Positions 7,074 to 14,868 of a DNA stretch of 17,678 bases are shown here, piece by piece. Below the pieces are notes generated by a model. The model was not told where the DNA came from, made no database searches, and saw nothing but the letters and a program-made list of their open reading frames with translations. The translations under genes and the position numbers were made by a program. Within the stretch, counting starts at the first letter, position 1; every line of letters starts with the position of its first letter. Origin of the DNA: JANQUM01 sp047630355 (GTDB lineage Bacteria; Bacteroidota; Bacteroidia; Cytophagales; Spirosomataceae). The stretch spans positions 1 through 17,678 of the forward strand of contig JBLHXN010000069.1 in assembly GCA_047630355.1 (NCBI GenBank), in the 5' to 3' direction.

Positions 7074-8381
7074 TTACCCTCGGTATACGTTTTTCGACGG
7101 AATGCGGGTAAGTAGTATAAACCCAATTATAAAGAGCACCAAAATGAGCAAGACGGAGTTTCTCATGCTTCCGGTTGCCTGAACAATAGCTCCAAACGCA
7201 AACGTACCGATAGACATCGCTAGCTTCTCAGTAATATCATAGAACCCGAAGTAGGAAGCAGTATCTTTAGTATTATCCGGAATCAATTTTGCGTAAGTAG
7301 ATCGGGAGAGTGATTGAACGCCACCCATAACCAAACCTACTACGGCGGCAATAACATAAAACTGTTCGGCGGTTGTGGTGAAATACGCGGCTAAAGGCGT
7401 AGTTGCCCAAACAGCAATTATAATACGAAGAGCCACGGTATTTCCGTACTTTTTAGAAAGCCAGGATGCAAGGTACGAACCTGGGATGGCAACTAACTGA
7501 ATCAGTAGAATAGTAACAATCAGACCAGTAGAAGGAATCTTTAACTCTTCAATAGCAAAAATTCCGGCAATGAAAATGATGGTCATTACGCCCATGTCGT
7601 AGATAAAAAAAGCGATTAGAAAACGCTTTAATAATTTACGGGACTTCAACTCATTAAAAACGGTCTTCAATTCTTGAAAGCCTTTGGCGAACCATGAAAA
7701 CTGAAACGGACGCTTTTGGTCTTTAGGTAAAAAGTAAAAAGGGATTTGAGCGAAAATAATCCACCAAACTCCAACGGTAATAAAAGCGATACGAGTAGTT
7801 AATCCTGAGTCGGAATCAGCTTGGGTAAGCCCGAAGAATTCTGGTTTCATAATCATTAATAAGTTGAACACCAGAAGCAGTACACTACCCACGTACCCAA
7901 ATACAAAGCCCTGAGCACTTATTTTGTCATAACGCTCTTCAGTAGTAATTTGAGGTAAAAATGAATTGTAGAATACTACGCTTCCGCCCCAACCAATCAT
8001 GGATAAACCGAACGCAATGACAGCACCAGCAATGTTATCCTTTGTGAAGAAGTAAAAGTAAACGCAACTTAAAGCTCCTAAATAACAGAAGAACTTCATA
8101 AACATTTTTTTCCGACCACTGTAATCAGCCATACTAGTCAGAATGGGGTTCAGGAGAACTAAAACGAGTGACGCTACCGATAATGTGTAGGAGTAAAGGA
8201 CATTATTATCGATTTCAAAGCCAAAGAAATCAATCATGTTGCCGCCGTCAGCGTTTACTGCTGTCGCTTTGTAATAAATTGGAAATATAACAGAGGTTAT
8301 AACCAGATTATGAACGGAGTTTGCCCAGTCATACATACACCAGGCGTTGATAACCTTTTTCTGATTTTTTATAAACTCCAT
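7074..8381 (-). CDS. MFS transporter, UMF1/Atg22-like family
   Basis: A 435-residue multi-pass membrane protein. I chose the ATG at 8381; the reading frame stays open upstream into tRNA-Ser, but that part is not coding. The opening INAWCMYDWANSVHNLVITSV (11-31) is the hallmark of the UMF1 branch of the major facilitator superfamily (related to yeast vacuolar effluxer Atg22). NPILTSMADYSGRKK (78-92) is the cytoplasmic loop 2-3 motif of MFS carriers. About 11-12 hydrophobic helices follow, with a long polar middle loop (LPKDQKRPFQ and after) between the two six-helix halves. The substrate is not known; relatives are tentatively linked to export of small metabolites such as amino acids. It starts 18 bases after tRNA-Ser and ends 75 bases before tRNA-Val, so it is probably transcribed with tRNA-Ser. 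Confidence 0.9.
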   Translation of the reverse strand: MEFIKNQKKVINAWCMYDWANSVHNLVITSVIFPIYYKATAVNADGGNMIDFFGFEIDNNVLYSYTLSVASLVLVLLNPILTSMADYSGRKKMFMKFFCYLGALSCVYFYFFTKDNIAGAVIAFGLSMIGWGGSVVFYNSFLPQITTEERYDKISAQGFVFGYVGSVLLLVFNLLMIMKPEFFGLTQADSDSGLTTRIAFITVGVWWIIFAQIPFYFLPKDQKRPFQFSWFAKGFQELKTVFNELKSRKLLKRFLIAFFIYDMGVMTIIFIAGIFAIEELKIPSTGLIVTILLIQLVAIPGSYLASWLSKKYGNTVALRIIIAVWATTPLAAYFTTTAEQFYVIAAVVGLVMGGVQSLSRSTYAKLIPDNTKDTASYFGFYDITEKLAMSIGTFAFGAIVQATGSMRNSVLLILVLFIIGFILLTRIPSKNVYRG

Positions 8382-8399
8382 GTGGTCGGGCAAAATTTG

Positions 8400-8486
<87 letters not shown>

Positions 8487-8512
8487 GTTTGAATGTGCTG
8501 TGGAAGCAGGTG

Positions 8513-8545
8513 CAAAGTAAGGGATTTTTTTTCAGCTATTAGCAA
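8513..8545 (-). promoter_or_regulatory. Predicted promoter of tRNA-Ser and MFS transporter
   Basis: On the minus strand TTACTTTG (8520-8513) differs from TAnnTTTG at one position, and a TTG (8545-8543) lies 22 bases upstream. The start would fall near 8506, leaving a leader of about 20 bases before the tRNA. The TTG is embedded in a heptamer repeat. The match is weaker than that of tRNA-Val. Confidence 0.4.
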
Positions 8546-8560
8546 TCAGCTTTCAGCTTT
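8533..8560 (+). repeat. Degenerate heptamer tandem repeat (4 copies)
   Basis: Four back-to-back 7-base units: CAGCTAT, TAGCAAT, CAGCTTT, CAGCTTT. The last two are identical and the first two differ from them at two and three positions. The array sits in the 143-base gap between the asparaginase stop and tRNA-Ser, and covers the presumed -33 region of the tRNA-Ser promoter. Nothing else is seen in that gap apart from a 7-base inverted repeat (GCTTTCA and TGAAAGC, around 8553-8577) without a T run. Confidence 0.6.
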
Positions 8561-8629
8561 TTGAAAATGATGAAAGCCGAGGCTATTTTTTATAATTATT
8601 CAACATCGAAAAACCATTGTCAAAACAAT

Positions 8630-9694
8630 TCAAACAGTCATTTCTCCGGCGAGTGGTCGCCTGAGTTTTCTGATAATTTCTTCATGGGTTAATTCCTGAC
8701 CTAACAAAAACATTAATTTAGTTACCGCCGCTTCAGTGGTGATATCTGAGCCGCTAATAACGCCAATTTCTCTAAGCATTCGGCTGGTTTCGTAGTGTCC
8801 TTGAATTACCCGCCCGCCCGTGCATTGCGATACATTATAAACGTAGATTCCTTCGTCAATTGCTTTTTTTAGCAAATCGATAAACCATGTATCTGTTGGG
8901 GCATTTCCGGCTCCAAAGGTTTCAAGGATTACGCCTTTTAAACCCGCTATTTCCAAAATACTCGCAACCATTTTTTCGCAAATACCGGGGAATAACTTGA
9001 GAATAATTATGTCTTTATCTATCCCAAACTTAGGATTCAATACGGCATTCTCCTCATTCGGCTTAACATACGGAAAACCGTAATCAACCGTAACGCCGAC
9101 ATCCGCAAGAAAAGGATAATTCTCCGAATCGAAGGCGTTGAATTGACTACTTTCTGACTTTTTAGCCCGATTCCCGCGTAATAATCGATTATTAAAATAA
9201 ATAGCTACTTCCGAAAGTACAGGCTTTCCCTGAATCCGGTCGGCAGCAATTTCGAGAGCGGTAATCAAATTTTCTCGGGCATCACTTCGGGCAACGCCGA
9301 TGGGAAGTTGAGCACCCGTTAGAATAACGGGTTTATTGAGCCCATCAAGCATAAAACTTAACGCTGAAGCTGTGTAAGCCATCGTATCGGTTCCGTGGAG
9401 AATTACGAAGGCATCGAAATTATCATATTGCTCAGCGATGATTTTGGCAATTTTTTGCCAAATTTCAGGTGTTACACTAGAAGAGTCAAACGGGCTTTCA
9501 AAAGGTAAAATATTCAGGTTGAAATTTAGCCGTTCTATTTCGGGAACGTTTCGCAGGATTTCCTTAAAGTCAAATGCCTTCAATGATTTGCTTTCCCGGT
9601 CAAAGACCATCCCGAGTGTTCCTCCAGTGTAAATCATCAGAACGGAAGGGGTTTCGGTAGTTTCGAGGCTTTTGGTTTTTAGTTCGTAAATCAC
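8630..9694 (-). CDS. ansA: Type I L-asparaginase (cytoplasmic)
   Basis: The enzyme hydrolyses asparagine to aspartate and ammonia. The 354 residues have no signal peptide, in line with the cytoplasmic type I branch. IYTGGTLGM (21-29) carries the nucleophilic threonine T26, and LHGTDTMAYTAS (99-110) carries T102 and D103 of the second motif. K178 in GNRAKKS fits the active-site lysine. The long TGAQLPIGVARSDARENL (126-143) is a signature of bacterial type I enzymes, and the C-terminal region includes ETFGAGNAP (258-266). The start used is the GTG at 9694; no ATG precedes it in frame nearby, and the ATG at residue 20 would cut into the first strand. The gene is last in a minus-strand run, 58 bases after the phosphodiesterase-like gene. 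Its product aspartate feeds the NadB/NadA pathway, but no direct link with nadA is shown. Confidence 0.93.
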   Translation of the reverse strand: MIYELKTKSLETTETPSVLMIYTGGTLGMVFDRESKSLKAFDFKEILRNVPEIERLNFNLNILPFESPFDSSSVTPEIWQKIAKIIAEQYDNFDAFVILHGTDTMAYTASALSFMLDGLNKPVILTGAQLPIGVARSDARENLITALEIAADRIQGKPVLSEVAIYFNNRLLRGNRAKKSESSQFNAFDSENYPFLADVGVTVDYGFPYVKPNEENAVLNPKFGIDKDIIILKLFPGICEKMVASILEIAGLKGVILETFGAGNAPTDTWFIDLLKKAIDEGIYVYNVSQCTGGRVIQGHYETSRMLREIGVISGSDITTEAAVTKLMFLLGQELTHEEIIRKLRRPLAGEMTV

Positions 9695-9752
9695 TGACTT
9701 GGATATTAGTCCCGATAATGATTGGGATGGTGTTAGATGTTCTGGAAAATAG

Positions 9753-10499
9753 TTACTTACTTTTTACAAAAGCGTTGCACGCTTTCGGCCTATCTGTATT
9801 GATAAAGTCAACGCCTAATTCGCTCATCGTTTTCCACGAAAGTTCGGTGTCAGGTGTTGCCCAAAAACGAAATGGAAGATTTTTTGCGTGAACAACTTCT
9901 AACATAGCCTTGATTTTTTGTTCTGCCACGGCGGGTAGTTTCTCTTTCCCATTCCACGAAGCGGTTTTGTAAAACGGTAAACTGATAAGAGCTACCTTCT
10001 CTAAATCTATCTCGTCGAGGTCTTCGATAGATTGGTGATCAAAGAAGATATACGTTGGATAGTTCTTGTAATGCTGTGGTGCCGGACGATTTCCCGAAAT
10101 TACAAAATGGACTTTATCTTGGGTTAACAAAACGGGGTATTTTTTCAATTCGATAATCAGCCGTTCCAAAGTAGGTTCGGCGTCTGTTTTTACATCAATC
10201 AAAAGTTGAAAAGGTTTCGATTGAGCATTTATAAGTACTTCAATAATAGGTTTGAGATAAAGCGAGTTCAGCGTTTTCTTCTTATCGATTGTTTCTAACT
10301 CGTGGGCTACAAATAAGCTGTCGTTTAGTAAAAAAACATCGACTTCAATTGAGCCGCACCCAGTTTCGTAGGCTTCCCAAAACGGTCGCTCTTGTTCATA
10401 ATCATTGTGTGAATGTACGCGAGGGAAGTTTATTTGAGCGAAAGAAGGAAAGTAGAAGGTTATCAGGAATAAGAAAAAGAGATAAGTATTACGTTTCAT
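9753..10499 (-). CDS. Secreted glycerophosphodiester phosphodiesterase / PI-PLC-like protein
   Basis: The 248-residue chain starts with a Sec signal peptide (1-21, ending FPSFAQ). The mature part begins HSHNDYEQERPFWEAYETG (29-47), followed by SIEVDVFL (50-57) and FVAHE (63-67). These fit the active site of the phosphodiesterase TIM-barrel superfamily: H29/H31, E52 and D54 as metal ligands, and H66 as the second histidine. LLIDVKTD (99-106) and RFWATPD (211-217) match later strands, and DFINTDRP (231-238) matches the end of the barrel. Such enzymes cleave glycerophosphodiesters or phosphoinositide-like headgroups. At under 250 residues this is a short member, and the true substrate is unknown. 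It lies 38 bases after the MBOAT gene and 58 bases before ansA, probably in one transcript with both. Confidence 0.82.
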   Translation of the reverse strand: MKRNTYLFFLFLITFYFPSFAQINFPRVHSHNDYEQERPFWEAYETGCGSIEVDVFLLNDSLFVAHELETIDKKKTLNSLYLKPIIEVLINAQSKPFQLLIDVKTDAEPTLERLIIELKKYPVLLTQDKVHFVISGNRPAPQHYKNYPTYIFFDHQSIEDLDEIDLEKVALISLPFYKTASWNGKEKLPAVAEQKIKAMLEVVHAKNLPFRFWATPDTELSWKTMSELGVDFINTDRPKACNAFVKSK

Positions 10500-10537
10500 T
10501 TTTTGGAAAATTTAAATCAAAACACCTTCAGTTCTCC

Positions 10538-11977
10538 TCAAAACTGGAAGTAGATAAATTGATTGGAGGTGAAAACGCCGAGGAAGTAGCAAGCTATCAT
10601 TAAGCCAATGAATTTGATGTAGAATAGCGGCGTATTTTCGGAAGAAATTATTCTGGCGTATTTGTCTTTAAAAAGCAATACCAAAATCAAAACCCAGCAG
10701 AACACCATTTCGTTGGAAGAAAACGGCGTGGCGATACTATCGGAGAACCGTAATTCGGTTATTTTCTGAATAATCACTTTGGCGTTTGATAATCCTCGTG
10801 CCCGAAAGAATATCCACGTAAACATGACGAGAACGAACGTAAAGGCAATGTTGAAATACTTCGCTACTATAAGTTGTATGCCGTATCCTTTAGGCTGAAC
10901 GTCTAACTTATCTTCCTTTTTGCCAAAAGAAAAATATTTTTTCAACACCATCGCTGCAATGAGGTAAACGCCGTGCAATGCTCCCCAAATTACGTAAGTC
11001 CAGGCTGCTCCGTGCCACAAACCGCTGACTGTGAAAACGAGGAAGTAATTAAAATACAATCGCCATTCACTGACTCGGTTTCCGCCCAACGGAATGTAGA
11101 GGTAATCTTTGAACCACGTAGAAAGGGAAATGTGCCATCGCCGCCAAAACTCCGAAATTGACTTAGAGAAATACGGAGCGTTGAAGTTTTCCATGAGGTT
11201 AAAACCCATGATTCGGGCACAACCAATGGCAATGCTCGAATAACCAGCGAAGTCGCAATAGATTTGAAACGTAAAGAAAAAAGTTGCCAAAAGTAACGTC
11301 AGTCCGTTGTGGCTCACGGGGTCGTTATAGCTGTAATCCACGACCATTGCTAATCGGTCAGCGATGACGACTTTCATGAAAAGTCCCCACGCAATGCGTA
11401 TCAACCCCGCTTTTATATTCTCGAAATTGTATTTAAAGTACGTGTGAAACTGCCACAATAAATTCTGCGGACGTTCAATTGGTCCCGCCACTAATTGTGG
11501 GTAAAACATGACGTAAAGTGAGTAAATGATAAAGTCTTTTTCTGGTTTTTGATTTTTACGATAAACCTCAATCGTATAACTCATCGCCTGAAACGTGTGA
11601 AACGATAACCCAATTGGCAATTCTAGCGGGTAATTAGGAACCGGATTTTCCATCCCGAACAAACCAAAAACGATGTTCAGGTTTTGATTAATAAAATTGA
11701 AGTATTTAAAAATTGCCAGAAAACCGATGTTGGTTATGAGGCTGAGGATTAACAACCACTTTCGCTTCTTCCCTTCGGCTCGGGCAATCCAGATTCCTGC
11801 AAAATAATCTACCAGTATTGTGAACAGCAGAATGAAGATATACACGGGTTTGAACGCCATGTAAAAATAGCAACTTGCCAACAGCAGTAACCAAATCCGC
11901 CCGCGATGCCGCAGCGTATAATACAGCAGCGACACGATAATGAAGAAAAAGACAAATTGGAGGGAATTGAAAAGCAT
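10538..11977 (-). CDS. MBOAT family O-acyltransferase (AlgI/DltB-like)
   Basis: A 479-residue polytopic membrane protein of the usual AlgI length. It opens MLFNSLQFVFFFIIVSLLYY, the standard first helix of bacterial MBOAT proteins. Core motifs are PIGLSFHTFQ (121-130), LVAGPIERP (162-170), QIYCDFAGYSSIAIG (238-252) and the block FWRRWHISLSTWFKDYLYIP (277-296) with H282. SGLWHGAAW (318-326) carries H322, the conserved catalytic histidine. FFRARG (390-395) marks the late helix. These enzymes pass an acyl group, usually acetyl, across the membrane to a periplasmic partner that loads it on a glycan or other polymer. The partner is usually an SGNH-type protein encoded next door. Here the next gene is a phosphodiesterase-like protein, and the nearest SGNH-like gene is about 6 kb away (3627-4631). 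The acceptor is unknown. Confidence 0.95.
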   Translation of the reverse strand: MLFNSLQFVFFFIIVSLLYYTLRHRGRIWLLLLASCYFYMAFKPVYIFILLFTILVDYFAGIWIARAEGKKRKWLLILSLITNIGFLAIFKYFNFINQNLNIVFGLFGMENPVPNYPLELPIGLSFHTFQAMSYTIEVYRKNQKPEKDFIIYSLYVMFYPQLVAGPIERPQNLLWQFHTYFKYNFENIKAGLIRIAWGLFMKVVIADRLAMVVDYSYNDPVSHNGLTLLLATFFFTFQIYCDFAGYSSIAIGCARIMGFNLMENFNAPYFSKSISEFWRRWHISLSTWFKDYLYIPLGGNRVSEWRLYFNYFLVFTVSGLWHGAAWTYVIWGALHGVYLIAAMVLKKYFSFGKKEDKLDVQPKGYGIQLIVAKYFNIAFTFVLVMFTWIFFRARGLSNAKVIIQKITELRFSDSIATPFSSNEMVFCWVLILVLLFKDKYARIISSENTPLFYIKFIGLMIACYFLGVFTSNQFIYFQF

Positions 11978-12055
11978 TTTTCGAAAGTACGACGGTTCGC
12001 CCGTGCGGTTTTTAATTTACGAAATACGAATTGGGTAAATCATTTTCATTGAATT

Positions 12056-14761
12056 CTATTCTACTTTTACGCCCCATTTCTCAAGTATATTACCGTTCGG
12101 ATTGTATATCAACAGTTTATTGTAATTCGATTCAAAGGTCAGGTACGGCGGGGCGGTTGCATTCAGTGGTTTATCACCGATTTGTTGTCCACGCAAGTCG
12201 TACAGGAGCGTTGTTTTGCCGTCAAAAATAGTAATTATACGAAGGTCATTGCCCAAATCGAAGAATTTTACGTTCAATGTTTGATAATAAGGTGTTTCAA
12301 CTTCGAGTAATTGCTCGCCTAAGTTATTGTAGATAATAACACCCGAAGGGAATCTCTGTGTCAATAACCAATCTCTATTTTGTTGATCCTCAACTACATC
12401 AAAGGCGGTACTGCGTGAGCGGCGGGCCATCTGCCGGGCTTCATTGGTTATTAATTCTCCGTTTAAATCTACCTGTTTGATTTCACCTAATTCCGAAATA
12501 ACCTGTATTACCGGATTGCCCTTGCGGTCATTTACGGATAAGATTTTTACGGGGCGGCTTTTGGTTGCCACCATCGGGAAGCCTCTTACTTCTACACCAT
12601 TTTGCGTGTAAAATAGGTGCAATGTCCCGTTAGATTCGGCAACGGCTAATAATAGAAGGTTATCTCGTTTTATCAACGCAATATCCACAATGTCCAGCAG
12701 TTTTTTCTTCAACGCAATCTGCGTTGCTTTCTTAGTAGAAGTAAGCCGATAAATCTCTCCCGAGACATTTGCCACAAAAATTTCTTTAGAAAATGTTGCG
12801 GTTGCTATAATGTCAGACTGCGTACTTTCATAAACCTTTTTCAATCGGACACCAGAACTTTCACGGTCTATAATAAAAGCTTGGCTACGGGAATTGGTTA
12901 AATATTGTAAACGGCCGCTTTGGTAAAAGTCAACTCCTTTGTTGGTTTCGGTCAACAGCTCTTCTGTGGGTAAGCTATTCAATTGACGACCCTTCGCATC
13001 AAAAAGCGTTACAGAACTTGGTAGTTGTAATAAAACTTCCTCTGAATTGTCTTTCGGATTCACAATAATGCGGGGAGTACCCACAATTTTCTCGGCGACT
13101 GAAATAGACTTTTGAAGCAGTAGTTGATTATCGAACCGCTGCTTGCCAAACTTATTCTTCTGAATGTGAACCTTTGTCCCGAACTGACCTTTGAAAGCGA
13201 TATTTTCGATAGCCATCAGCCGCATATTTTTGAAGTGGTTTTCGTGTTTTAGCACGGATTGTTGCCAATCTGACGGTAACGAAAAGTAGATATTATTCCA
13301 GATACGTTGCGGGCTGATAACTGCCGTTATCTGAGCATTTTGGTTGAGTTGCATTCTCAGTTCTTTGTGCCTCGCCGAGTTTCTCCACGTTCTGCCCATA
13401 CTGACATCTGCCAGATAATCTTCCATCGCCTTTTGGCTATTGGCGATTATTAGATAATCCTGCCGTGTGGTGAAATAACACTCCGGAAACCCTGAAAACG
13501 AAGACCCAAAGAGGAGGGCAGGAAATTCTTTTATTTCGAGCTTTTGAACGGTGCGATTCAGCACACTAAACGATTGTACTCTGAAGGGTTGGAAACTCTC
13601 GGCTGCTTTGCTCAAACCTTCTGTAAACGATAGTAAATTGTTGATATTTTTCGAGTGAAACAAGGCAACTCGTTTGGCACTTTCGTTGCCGATAGTTTCC
13701 ATTTCGCACAGAATCGCTTCCTTGCCGAGTAAATCGAAAAGTCCGTTGATATCTTTTCCGATTAAGTTATTTACGCTGTCCTTTTTTAAGTAAAGTTCTT
13801 TGTCTTTATCCTTTAAATAAACATTCAAATCAATACCCAAAGCGGCGGGGTTATCAAAGCCCGTGCGGAGGAAAAATGCGGTATTTTCAGGAATCCACTT
13901 TAATGAACTGAAACGGGAAGAACGTTGCAACGAGAAAGCAGAAATAAACGGAACTTCGATTTTGGTCTTACTTGCCACGTAACCCGTAATTTTACCAGAA
14001 ACGTCAGCTTTATTAAAAATTAAGTCAGGATTGAACGGAACAATATTCCTGAAATAACTCCGTAAATTAGGGGAGAGTTGCGTTGGTAATAAATCGGCAA
14101 CATCCAGTAAGTTTCGGGTTCGGAAATACATGTGGGCAAGTTGCTGACGGCTTTCTGTAAACGGTATTTTATCCAAAGCCGGGCTGTGGGATTTTATCTT
14201 TCCGATAACGGCTTCAAGCAAAATTACCGAACGGCTGCAAATCAAAAAATCATCGTGAATAAAATAAGCTATTTCCTGTACCGTATCGTCGTTCGGGCGG
14301 ATTCGTGTAATTTCAACGCCTTCGGTTGTTTGGGTAGAGACACGTTTGTTGGCGGCGTTATTACTTTGTAAAGCCCTGATATGCTTGTCGTTATTTTTTA
14401 GCGGCAAATAAACAATGTACTCCAGATTGCTTTTTGCTTCACGGTGAATAGAATAACTGATCAACTTTTTATCCAGAAACGGCTCGGTTTCTTTTTTCGG
14501 GTTCAGATCTTTTGTCAATTCTTTCAATCGTACTATAGCATCGCTCAGAAATGGCACTTCGCTGAGGATAGAAGCTGCAGTATCGTTTTCGACAAATAAC
14601 GAAGCCTGCATAGTAGAACTTTCTATTACCAAAAATGCGTTATCGGGAATGAATTGCCAGGCATCTTTTCGGGGAGCGTACCAAATGGCATAAACCAGCC
14701 ACAAGATGACAAATGTCAATGCTGCGTTTATGTACCAATATTGCCGGGCGTTTAACTTCAT
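12056..14761 (-). CDS. Membrane-anchored protein: DUF3352-like N-terminal half plus C-terminal beta-propeller-like half
   Basis: I do not recognise this 901-residue protein as a named family. It has one N-terminal membrane helix (about residues 9-28, YWYINAALTFVILWLVYAIW) followed by Arg/Lys, so the rest should be periplasmic. Residues 36-550 begin WQFIPDNAFLVIESS and later repeat the idea as KWIPENTAFFLRTG (288-301). This duplicated 'P-x-x-A-hydrophobic' start recalls DUF3352-type proteins, an uncertain match. Residues about 560-901 contain repeated four-strand-like units with N/D-G turns, for example VTLFDAKGRQL (584-594), FVANVSGEIYRL (662-673), LAVAESNGTLHLF (705-717), VIQVISELGEIKQVDL (751-766), VIIYNNLGEQLLE (808-820) and LLYDLRGQQIG (852-862), as in a PQQ- or WD-type propeller. 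No catalytic motif is visible. It opens a minus-strand run ahead of the MBOAT gene (78-base gap). Confidence 0.75.
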   Translation of the reverse strand: MKLNARQYWYINAALTFVILWLVYAIWYAPRKDAWQFIPDNAFLVIESSTMQASLFVENDTAASILSEVPFLSDAIVRLKELTKDLNPKKETEPFLDKKLISYSIHREAKSNLEYIVYLPLKNNDKHIRALQSNNAANKRVSTQTTEGVEITRIRPNDDTVQEIAYFIHDDFLICSRSVILLEAVIGKIKSHSPALDKIPFTESRQQLAHMYFRTRNLLDVADLLPTQLSPNLRSYFRNIVPFNPDLIFNKADVSGKITGYVASKTKIEVPFISAFSLQRSSRFSSLKWIPENTAFFLRTGFDNPAALGIDLNVYLKDKDKELYLKKDSVNNLIGKDINGLFDLLGKEAILCEMETIGNESAKRVALFHSKNINNLLSFTEGLSKAAESFQPFRVQSFSVLNRTVQKLEIKEFPALLFGSSFSGFPECYFTTRQDYLIIANSQKAMEDYLADVSMGRTWRNSARHKELRMQLNQNAQITAVISPQRIWNNIYFSLPSDWQQSVLKHENHFKNMRLMAIENIAFKGQFGTKVHIQKNKFGKQRFDNQLLLQKSISVAEKIVGTPRIIVNPKDNSEEVLLQLPSSVTLFDAKGRQLNSLPTEELLTETNKGVDFYQSGRLQYLTNSRSQAFIIDRESSGVRLKKVYESTQSDIIATATFSKEIFVANVSGEIYRLTSTKKATQIALKKKLLDIVDIALIKRDNLLLLAVAESNGTLHLFYTQNGVEVRGFPMVATKSRPVKILSVNDRKGNPVIQVISELGEIKQVDLNGELITNEARQMARRSRSTAFDVVEDQQNRDWLLTQRFPSGVIIYNNLGEQLLEVETPYYQTLNVKFFDLGNDLRIITIFDGKTTLLYDLRGQQIGDKPLNATAPPYLTFESNYNKLLIYNPNGNILEKWGVKVE

Positions 14762-14785
14762 TTTATAATTTTACCTAACGAATTG

Positions 14786-14793
14786 CAAAAGTA
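14786..14793 (-). promoter_or_regulatory. Predicted -7 box for the 901-residue membrane protein gene
   Basis: On the minus strand TACTTTTG is a perfect TAnnTTTG. Transcription would start near 14779, about 18 bases ahead of the ATG at 14761. No clear TTG is seen at the expected -33 position. The same 107-base gap must also hold the divergent mnmE promoter, for which only an imperfect TAAGCTTTG (14844-14852, one base too long in the spacer) is seen. Confidence 0.45.
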
Positions 14794-14868
14794 GCTAATG
14801 CCGTTGATTTCGTTTAACCGAATGCAAAAAACCTTCTTTACGGTAAGCTTTGTCTACAAATTTGAATT

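Noticed and set aside
9710..9725. Small hairpin CCCGAT/ATTGGG between the phosphodiesterase-like gene and ansA as a terminator
   Set aside because: It is a six-pair stem with a G-T pair and no T run; it would not stop transcription reliably.
10990..11232. Open reading frame of 80 codons on the minus strand within the MBOAT gene, in another frame
   Set aside because: The MBOAT frame carries all the conserved motifs here, so this one is a shadow.
11982..11989. TACTTTCG (minus strand) as a -7 box for the MBOAT gene
   Set aside because: It is 4 bases from the ATG at 11977, so transcription would start inside the gene; no -33 box is present.
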